This document shows, one piece after another, positions 1 through 4,149 of a stretch of DNA of 6,005 bases. The first letter of the stretch is position 1. Every line of letters starts with the position of its first letter. Position numbers and translations under genes: made by a program. The stretch lies in assembly GCA_002432085.1 (NCBI GenBank), contig DJFN01000042.1:8562-14566 (forward strand). Direction: 5' to 3'. The notes below the pieces were generated by a model, which was not told the origin of the DNA, searched no databases, and saw only the letters and a program-made list of their open reading frames with translations. This DNA is from Flavobacteriales bacterium UBA5871. Its GTDB lineage: Bacteria; Bacteroidota; Bacteroidia; Flavobacteriales_D; Crocinitomicaceae.

Positions 1-668
1 TCCAGTCGCTCAGCTACTAACGGTCCCTGCGAAACCACTTTAATGTGCGAAGGCAATAACGATTCGAGAATGGTTTTCAGGATGGGATAATGTGTACAGC
101 CGAGCAGAATCGTATCGATTTTCGGGTCCTGTTCCAGCAAACCAATCAGGTCCTGCTGCAGAAAATAAGTGCCTCCCGGAGAGCGGAATTCGTTGTTTTC
201 TATCAGCGGCACCCACATCGGGCAGGAACGCTGAACAACGGTAATTTCCGGCGCGAATTTCTGCAATTCGATCTGATACGAGCCCGATTTCACGGTTCCT
301 TCCGTGGCCAGAATGCCCACATGACCGGATTTCGTGAGCTCGCCTAAAACTTCCGTACTTGGACGAATTACGCCCAGCACGCGTTTCGTTCCGTCAAGCT
401 GCGTCAATTGTTTCTGCTGAATGCTGCGCAAAGCCTTCGCCGAAGCCGTGTTGCAGGCCAGAATGACGAGCGAGCAGCCTTGTTCGAACAAAGCCTGAAC
501 AGCCTGCCATGTGTAATCGTAGATCACTTCAAAGGAACGCGAGCCATAAGGAGCACGGGCGTTGTCGCCAAGATAAATGTAATCGTACTCCGGCAGCCGC
601 TCCCGGATCTCTTTCACAATCGTCAAACCGCCGTAACCCGAATCAAATACGCCAATAGGTCCTTGCAT
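1..668 (-). CDS. murI: Glutamate racemase MurI (3' end cut off by window edge)
   Basis: Converts L-glutamate to D-glutamate in the cytoplasm, the D-amino acid needed for the peptidoglycan stem peptide. Reading leftward from the ATG at 668-666 gives 222 uninterrupted residues before the window ends; the family is usually about 260-270 residues, so roughly the last 40-50 are missing. Family signatures are plain: GVFDSGYGGL (residues 6-15) with the catalytic-site Asp9-Ser10, GDNARAPYG (34-42), ACNTAS (71-76) carrying the first catalytic cysteine Cys72, and LLGCTHYP (188-195) carrying the second catalytic cysteine Cys191 and the adjacent His193. Both halves of the pseudo-symmetric active site are therefore intact. 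The start is chosen because the conserved N-terminal motif begins five residues in and a TAnnTTTG promoter lies five bases upstream. It is a separate unit from the glycosyltransferase gene behind it, 111 bases away on the same strand. The frame is open and codon use looks normal. Confidence 0.96.
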   Translation of the reverse strand, partial: MQGPIGVFDSGYGGLTIVKEIRERLPEYDYIYLGDNARAPYGSRSFEVIYDYTWQAVQALFEQGCSLVILACNTASAKALRSIQQKQLTQLDGTKRVLGVIRPSTEVLGELTKSGHVGILATEGTVKSGSYQIELQKFAPEITVVQRSCPMWVPLIENNEFRSPGGTYFLQQDLIGLLEQDPKIDTILLGCTHYPILKTILESLLPSHIKVVSQGPLVAERL

Positions 669-673
669 GAAAA

Positions 674-681
674 CAAAAATA
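674..681 (-). promoter_or_regulatory. Bacteroidota -7 promoter element of murI
   Basis: On the minus strand the bases read TATTTTTG, a full match to the Bacteroidota primary-sigma -7 consensus TAnnTTTG, five bases before the murI ATG. A TTG at 709-707 is a possible -33 element, but its 25-base spacing is slightly longer than the usual 17-23. The element's position predicts a transcription start at or within a few bases of the start codon, so the mRNA would be leaderless or nearly so. No Shine-Dalgarno sequence is present. Confidence 0.7.
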
Positions 682-735
682 ATGATTTCAGTCGTCAGTC
701 ACCGGTCAACAGTCTTCAGTCTTGTAACGTGTGCT

Positions 736-755
736 GTCTTGACATCCTGAAGTCC
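736..755 (+). repeat. 20-bp direct repeat, copy 1 (downstream of glycosyltransferase gene)
   Basis: The 20 bases at 736-755 match those at 1977-1996 in the same orientation at 19 of 20 positions (A744 against G1985). The two copies bracket the whole glycosyltransferase gene. Both are built from the AGTCCTGA word family, so they may be parallel expansions of one word or a true duplicated segment. Confidence 0.75.
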
Positions 756-767
756 GCCGTAGCGGAC
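752..767 (-). other. Small hairpin with UNCG-type tetraloop downstream of glycosyltransferase gene
   Basis: On the minus strand the bases read GTCCGC-TACG-GCGGAC, a perfect 6-bp stem closed by C(UACG)G, which belongs to the unusually stable UNCG tetraloop class. It lies 12 bases after the TAA stop of the glycosyltransferase gene, so it would be in the 3' end of that transcript. There is no U-tract after the stem, so it is not a canonical intrinsic terminator. It could stabilise the RNA 3' end, assist termination, or simply be a palindromic member of the surrounding repeat family. Confidence 0.5.
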
Positions 768-779
768 GCTCCTGAAGTC

Positions 780-1868
780 TTATAGTCCTAACCTCTGCTC
801 CACCTGCTCACAAACGCGTGTATGATCGAACAGCTGCATCGCGTCCTGCAGCTTCTCGCTTTCAAACCGATTGGATTCCTGGAGGAAATCGCGGATTTTG
901 GCCGAAAGATCATTGGCCGATAACGGCTCGAAGAGATAGCCGAGATTTCCATGTTGCAATAATTCCGGTGTGCCGCCTGCGTTGCTGCCGATCACGGGCG
1001 TGCCGCTGGCCATGGCTTCGATGGTCACCATACCGAATGTTTCAGCTTTCGACGCCATTACAAATGCATCGATGGCTTTGTAGAAAACGGCAATGTCTTT
1101 CCGGAAAGGTCGAACGAATACGTGGTCTTCAAGTCCGTTTGCGCGGATTGAGTCGAGCATGGCCTGGTGGTAAGCTTCGCCTTCGTTGTGCGTTGGCTCG
1201 CCCAGCAGCACGACATTCGCTTCGGGAATTGTACTGATCGCTTCCAGCAGCAATAACTGGCCTTTTCGCGGATCGAAACGACCGGCCAGACCAATAAGCG
1301 TTCGGTCGGAAGGAAGCTCGAGCAGCTCGCGCGCTTTTTCACGACTCATAGCTTCCAAAAAAGGCTGCAGCTCCAATCCGGACGGAATATGAACGATACG
1401 TGCTTTCGGCATGTGCGTCATGATTTCGACCTGCTGTTTCAGCCATTCCAACGGACAGCTCCAGGTATCCAGCTGACGGAAACGCAATGTATGCAAAAAG
1501 CCGGTTTTCTTCACGCCGAGCTGCATTTCCATGAAGTAATGCAATTTGAATTTGTGTTTGCCGCGGGATTTGGCCAGCGCCGTTACGCTCATATCGCGCA
1601 CATCGCGGATAATCACATGCCCGACGTTCCATTCACGGAACAAGCGCGAAAGGTTCTTTGCCGCTCCGAAATCATAATATTTCTTGTGTTTCGGAATCGC
1701 GACGAAAGTAATGTCGTCTTGCTCGCAATAGCGTTCCAGACCGCTTGCGGCCCGACCGAAAACCACCACTTCATGACCGCGATCACGCATCCATCGGGCG
1801 TTGCGCCATTGGTTCATTTCCAATCCGCCCCAGCTGTCGGAGCCGCATACGTAAGCAAGTCGCTGCAT
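780..1868 (-). CDS. Glycosyltransferase family 4 (GT-B fold), probable surface-glycan enzyme
   Basis: A complete 362-residue protein, a normal length for retaining GT4 enzymes, which transfer a sugar from a nucleotide donor to a glycan or lipid-linked acceptor on the cytoplasmic side. The N-terminal acceptor domain (about 1-175) begins with a beta strand and the glycine-rich turn SWGGLE (12-17), typical of the family. The C-terminal donor domain (about 185-345) contains GRFDPRKG (196-203), whose Arg197 and Lys202 are the expected donor-phosphate contacts. It also has the EX7E motif, Glu276 to Glu284 within AETFGMVTIEA, followed by SGTPVIGSNAGGTPE (288-302). There is no signal peptide or membrane helix. 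The start at 1868 is supported by the promoter four bases upstream. The gene stands alone on the minus strand, divergent from the small membrane protein gene. Its sugar and acceptor cannot be told from sequence; lipopolysaccharide, O-antigen or exopolysaccharide synthesis are reasonable guesses. Confidence 0.93.
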   Translation of the reverse strand: MQRLAYVCGSDSWGGLEMNQWRNARWMRDRGHEVVVFGRAASGLERYCEQDDITFVAIPKHKKYYDFGAAKNLSRLFREWNVGHVIIRDVRDMSVTALAKSRGKHKFKLHYFMEMQLGVKKTGFLHTLRFRQLDTWSCPLEWLKQQVEIMTHMPKARIVHIPSGLELQPFLEAMSREKARELLELPSDRTLIGLAGRFDPRKGQLLLLEAISTIPEANVVLLGEPTHNEGEAYHQAMLDSIRANGLEDHVFVRPFRKDIAVFYKAIDAFVMASKAETFGMVTIEAMASGTPVIGSNAGGTPELLQHGNLGYLFEPLSANDLSAKIRDFLQESNRFESEKLQDAMQLFDHTRVCEQVEQRLGL

Positions 1869-1872
1869 GGAA

Positions 1873-1880
1873 CAAATTTA
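1873..1880 (-). promoter_or_regulatory. Bacteroidota -7 promoter element of glycosyltransferase gene
   Basis: The minus strand reads TAAATTTG, an exact TAnnTTTG match, with a four-base gap to the ATG at 1868. No TTG is seen at the usual upstream distance; that area is occupied by the 8-bp repeat words of the divergent region. A leaderless or nearly leaderless transcript is predicted. Confidence 0.7.
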
Positions 1881-1884
1881 CTCG

Positions 1885-2002
1885 ATATTAGGATTTCAGG
1901 ACATCAGGATTTTAAGAGGATCTGAATTTTTGATGTTTTGATGTTGAATGTCGAAGATCCGGTAAAAAGTCCTGAAGTCTTGACGTCCTGAAGTCCTGAT
2001 AT
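1885..2002. repeat. Inverted repeat of 8-bp AGTCCTGA words between divergent promoters
   Basis: The arms 1885-1906 and 1981-2002 are reverse complements at 19 of 22 positions. The right arm is the end of an exact-period tandem array at 1968-1999: AGTCCTGA, AGTCTTGA, CGTCCTGA, AGTCCTGA. The left arm read on the minus strand gives the same kind of array (AATCCTGA, TGTCCTGA, AATCCTAA). Each arm ends in TATC a few bases from a TAnnTTTG element, so the two divergent promoters sit symmetrically just outside the arms. Between the arms, 1928-1945 has a second short tandem, TTTTGATG twice with period 8. No coding signal is seen. Confidence 0.8.
1977..1996 (+). repeat. 20-bp direct repeat, copy 2 (upstream of glycosyltransferase gene)
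   Basis: Partner of the copy at 736-755, differing at one base (G1985 for A744). It overlaps the right arm of the inverted repeat and also contains the TTG (1980-1982) that may serve as the -33 element of the next promoter. Confidence 0.75.
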
Positions 2003-2012
2003 CTTACATTTG
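1980..2012 (+). promoter_or_regulatory. Promoter for the small membrane protein/EamA pair, with both elements visible
   Basis: TACATTTG at 2005-2012 matches TAnnTTTG, and a TTG at 1980-1982 lies 22 bases upstream, inside the 17-23 range described for Flavobacterium promoters. The gap to the ATG at 2017 is four bases, again predicting a leaderless or nearly leaderless mRNA. The TTG comes from an AGTCTTGA unit of the tandem repeat, so the repeat seems to contribute part of the promoter. Confidence 0.72.
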
Positions 2013-2016
2013 CAGC

Positions 2017-2367
2017 ATGAGGCAATTTTTCCGAAATCCGTACGCTGTTGGAGTCCTGATGATGCTCCTGTTTGCGGCGATCTTTTTCCTGATCCCGATC
2101 AACCTGTTCGACGGTGTGATTGTACACGATGTCAACGGTACGGAATACCTGGAAAAAACAAAGCTGAGCCTGAGTTATTTCATCGGTATCGGTGCCGACG
2201 AACAGTTGCTGAAGGAAATTCATGTGAAGGATTTCTACCTCACCGGAATGGGCTACTTTTTTGTCTTTCTGCTACTGGTAGGATTACCAACGCTGATCGG
2301 CTACCGTGTGTGGATCGCTAACGAAGCTGAAAAGCGCGGAGTTCGCAGGAACAGGAAAAAGAAATGA
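2017..2367 (+). CDS. Small two-helix inner-membrane protein of unknown function
   Basis: I do not recognise a family for this 116-residue protein. Two strongly hydrophobic segments are visible, about residues 9-31 and 75-99, separated by a polar loop (32-74). The N-terminus has Arg2 and Arg6, and the C-terminus ends in a very basic tail (RRNRKKK, 110-116). By the positive-inside rule both ends should be cytoplasmic and the loop periplasmic. The first segment could be mistaken for a signal peptide, but there is no cleavage-type small-residue motif, so a membrane anchor is preferred. Its stop overlaps the start of the EamA permease gene (ATGA at 2364-2367), which implies co-transcription and probably translational coupling. 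It may be an accessory partner of that permease, but this is inferred from position only. The start is supported by the promoter four bases upstream. The overlapping frame that begins at 2010 is not hydrophobic and lacks this support. Confidence 0.85.
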   Translation: MRQFFRNPYAVGVLMMLLFAAIFFLIPINLFDGVIVHDVNGTEYLEKTKLSLSYFIGIGADEQLLKEIHVKDFYLTGMGYFFVFLLLVGLPTLIGYRVWIANEAEKRGVRRNRKKK

Positions 2368-3272
2368 AAAAAGATCCCGGCAGCTGGCTTTTGCTGGCCA
2401 TTCTGGCACTTATCTGGGGAGGCTCATTCATCCTGATGAAGCGCGGAATGGAAACGACTTCGGGTGAGGCCATCTACACCGACGCACAAGTCGCTTCATT
2501 GCGTATGGTAATCGCCGGTATTACGATGCTCCCATTCGGGCTTTTCTCGCTAAAAAAGATCCGCAAGCCGAAACAGGTCATCAGTTTGATCGTCGTTGGA
2601 TTTTCAGGCAATTTCTTTCCCGCATTTTTGTTCACTTATGCCGAAACGGGGCTTTCTTCCGGACTGGCGGGCATGTTGAACAGCTTCACGCCGTTTTTCC
2701 CTTTGCTGATCGGCTGGGCTATTTTTCGTCAGCCGTTGCGTTTGCAGCAGTCTTTGGGATTGCTGGTCGCTTTCGGTGGCATTATTTTGTTGGTCGGAAG
2801 CGGGTCGGGCATGGCTTCCAACGGCTCGTGGGTCCACGTCGCTGCGATTTTGCTCGCTACGCTGCTTTACGGCCTCAGCCTTAACACGATCAAACACACG
2901 CTGGCCGGTTTCAAATCGTGGGAAATCACGTCGCTCGCATTTTCATTCGTAGCCATTCCTGCAGCCATCATGACCTGGGTTACCGGAACGCCGACTACCA
3001 TGCAAACCAACCCGTACGCCTGGGAAGGATTGGGCTACATAGCCATTCTGAGCCTGGTTGGAACCTGTCTCGCGCTCGTGTTGTTCAATTCCATTATCGC
3101 CCGCACATCGGCGGTATTTGCCAGCTCGGTAACGTATTTCATTCCTTTCGTAGCCGTTGCTTTCGGAACATTGCTGAACAACGAATCGTTTCACTGGATA
3201 CAGCTCGTAGCAATGGTGGTTGTGCTGGTGGGAGTCAATATCGCTAATCGTACCAGAAGCAGAGCCGTTTAG
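2364..3272 (+). CDS. EamA/DMT-superfamily permease (drug/metabolite transporter)
   Basis: A 302-residue, about ten-helix inner-membrane protein, the standard size for the EamA (RhaT/YdcZ-like, formerly DUF6) branch of the drug/metabolite transporter superfamily. Two homologous five-helix EamA repeats are visible, about residues 8-146 and 157-295. The first opens with the family hallmark ALIWGGSFILMKRG (15-28), and helix 4 carries the typical AGMLNSFTPFFPLLIGW stretch (102-118). The second repeat has the matching SSVTYFIPFVAVAFG stretch (254-268). A short basic tail (NRTRSRAV) ends the protein. Members export amino acids, metabolites or toxic compounds, usually by proton-coupled antiport, but substrate cannot be read from sequence. 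The start ATG overlaps the stop of the upstream small membrane protein gene, and no promoter or Shine-Dalgarno sequence precedes it, so translation probably depends on the upstream gene. Confidence 0.94.
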   Translation: MKKDPGSWLLLAILALIWGGSFILMKRGMETTSGEAIYTDAQVASLRMVIAGITMLPFGLFSLKKIRKPKQVISLIVVGFSGNFFPAFLFTYAETGLSSGLAGMLNSFTPFFPLLIGWAIFRQPLRLQQSLGLLVAFGGIILLVGSGSGMASNGSWVHVAAILLATLLYGLSLNTIKHTLAGFKSWEITSLAFSFVAIPAAIMTWVTGTPTTMQTNPYAWEGLGYIAILSLVGTCLALVLFNSIIARTSAVFASSVTYFIPFVAVAFGTLLNNESFHWIQLVAMVVVLVGVNIANRTRSRAV

Positions 3273-3279
3273 GGATGAG

Positions 3280-3424
3280 CTCCCGCAGATGCCCGCAGAT
3301 TTTTTAGGGGTTATATGTGATTAACTTAAGAGGAATTTCTGGAACCGCACAACTACTACAACTGAGCAACAACAATTACTTCACCCATGCAACTATTCTG
3401 CAGCATCTGCGAAATCTGCGGGAG
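3280..3424. repeat. Inverted repeat of CCCGCAGAT words filling the EamA/DUF1569 spacer
   Basis: The left arm at 3280-3300 is two units, CTCCCGCAGAT and CCCGCAGAT, starting seven bases after the EamA stop and followed by six Ts (3300-3305). The right arm at 3405-3424 carries the reverse complement, with ATCTGCGGGAG (3414-3424) a perfect 11-bp partner of 3280-3290, plus a second ATCTGCG (3405-3411). About 104 bases of unremarkable sequence separate the arms. In RNA the arms could pair as a long-loop stem. The left arm alone cannot fold into a terminator hairpin despite its T-run. Confidence 0.75.
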
Positions 3425-3459
3425 GCACTTTCTGTAATCTATAAACGGCTTAGAATTCG

Positions 3460-3467
3460 TACCTTCG
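3460..3467 (+). promoter_or_regulatory. Probable -7 promoter element of the DUF1569 gene
   Basis: TACCTTCG differs from TAnnTTTG at one position. It lies 16 bases before the ATG, the only gene here with a leader longer than about five bases. No clear TTG is found at the -33 distance. Weaker evidence than for the other four promoters. Confidence 0.45.
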
Positions 3468-3483
3468 TTTAAAATTCACCGTC

Positions 3484-3933
3484 ATGTTTGTAGCAGCTGA
3501 ACTGGAAACCATTTTGTCGCACCTCAATCGTCTGAATCCGGAAACCACACCCAAGTGGGGAAGTATGGGCGCACAACGCATGGTGGAGCACCTGACGGAC
3601 ACGCTGCGCATTGCTACCGGGAAGAATCCCCAAACGCTCCAAATTCCGGAAGACAAGATTGAGCGTATGATCGCTTTCCTCGATTCCGACAAGCCGATGG
3701 CACAAAACATTGCCGTTTCGTTCGCTACACCGGAAATGGAGCTTCGAAATGAAGAAATGGAGCTGGCTATCGATGAGTTCGTCGACGAATGGCTGTATTT
3801 CGAAGAATTGTTCGAAGAAAATCCCTCGCGCACAGCTTTGCATCCGTTCTACGGCGAGCTGAATTACGACCAGTGGCTGCGACTAAACGCCAAGCATTAC
3901 ACGCATCATTTTACCCAATTCGGTCTGATTTAG
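3484..3933 (+). CDS. DUF1569-like protein of the DinB/YfiT four-helix superfamily
   Basis: A 149-residue soluble protein whose layout matches the DUF1569 branch of the DinB-like putative metalloenzymes. Features seen are the N-terminal PKWGSMGAQRMVEHLTDTLR segment (23-42) with His36, the HPFYGELN element (120-127), and the C-terminal KHYTHHFTQFG stretch (137-147) with His138, His141 and His142. In DinB-like folds three histidines, one from the N-terminal helix and two from the C-terminal helix, bind a divalent metal; His36 plus two of the C-terminal histidines are the obvious candidates here. The middle is rich in Glu and Asp. No signal peptide is present, so it is cytoplasmic. Relatives are mostly uncharacterised; some DinB-like proteins are thiol-dependent transferases or damage-induced proteins. 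It is a single-gene unit flanked by two repeat-filled spacers, so context adds nothing about its role. Family assignment is by motif recall and fairly firm; function is unknown. Confidence 0.85.
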   Translation: MFVAAELETILSHLNRLNPETTPKWGSMGAQRMVEHLTDTLRIATGKNPQTLQIPEDKIERMIAFLDSDKPMAQNIAVSFATPEMELRNEEMELAIDEFVDEWLYFEELFEENPSRTALHPFYGELNYDQWLRLNAKHYTHHFTQFGLI

Positions 3934-4062
3934 TTGGAAGTTTTGAAGTTGGAAGTTTGAAGTTAGTGTAGACACAACTCACAGACGATCAAACTCCTGA
4001 TTAAAACCAATTTGACCTTTCTGAACCCCAACTTCGAACTATTCCACTTCCAACTTCCAACT
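3932..4062. repeat. Inverted repeat of TTGGAAG/TTTGAAG words after the DUF1569 gene
   Basis: The left arm begins inside the TAG stop codon and runs 3932-3965 as units TTGGAAG, TTTTGAAG, TTGGAAG and TTTGAAG. The right arm (about 4029-4062), read as reverse complement, gives TTGGAAG, TTGGAAG and then degenerate words ending with TTCGAAG. The outer 11 bases AGTTGGAAGTT (3932-3942) and AACTTCCAACT (4052-4062) pair perfectly, and the rest pairs imperfectly. The roughly 65-base centre and the 4063-4136 stretch hold no recognisable gene. Confidence 0.75.
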
Positions 4063-4136
4063 GTTACGTAACTCAATTAAAAATCCACCGTTAATTACTT
4101 CATACGGCCCGCGTGAAAAGCACTCTTTCCGCTCCG

Positions 4137-4144
4137 TAAATTTG
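4137..4144 (+). promoter_or_regulatory. Bacteroidota -7 promoter element of the AsmA-like gene
   Basis: TAAATTTG is an exact TAnnTTTG match, five bases before the ATG at 4150. No TTG lies in the 17-23 base window upstream. It is identical to the element of the glycosyltransferase gene. Its position favours the ATG at 4150 over the in-frame ATG at 4156. Confidence 0.68.
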
Positions 4145-4149
4145 TAATT

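Larger units (their letters stand above)
689..779. repeat. Short-period repeats in murI/glycosyltransferase spacer (7-bp CAGTCnn and 8-bp AGTCCTGA words)
   Basis: Two word families are visible. Bases 689-723 are five consecutive 7-base units, CAGTCGT, CAGTCAC, CGGTCAA, CAGTCTT and CAGTCTT. Bases 736-779 contain 8-base-period words related to AGTCCTGA, including two exact copies of TCCTGAAGTC at 745-754 and 770-779, interrupted by a small palindrome (752-767). The second word continues into the last codons and stop of the glycosyltransferase gene (780-790). The CAGTC array lies just upstream of the murI promoter. No protein-coding signal is seen in this spacer. The function is unknown. Confidence 0.75.

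Noticed and set aside
689..779. Possible CRISPR array
   Set aside because: Units are only 7-8 bases and directly tandem, with no 20-40 base repeats, no unique spacers and no cas genes.
90..785. Plus-strand frames at 90-347 and 408-785
   Set aside because: They are shadows of the murI reading frame, which has intact catalytic motifs on the other strand; the second runs through the repeat array.
1389..1925. 178-codon plus-strand frame opposite the glycosyltransferase gene
   Set aside because: The minus-strand frame carries the full GT4 motif set. The plus-strand translation has no recognisable domain and runs into the repeat region.
2010..2321. Alternative 103-codon plus-strand frame overlapping the small membrane protein gene
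   Set aside because: It starts inside the promoter element and encodes no hydrophobic segment. The 2017-2367 frame has membrane topology and the ATGA link to the permease.
3280..3306. Intrinsic terminator after the permease gene
   Set aside because: There is a run of six Ts, but the preceding CCCGCAGAT units are direct repeats and cannot form the required GC-rich stem by themselves.
3280..3424. Miniature transposable element (inverted arms around a core)
   Set aside because: The arms are internally repetitive and no target-site duplication flanks them. The neighbouring spacers show the same design with unrelated words, so a single MITE family is not supported here.
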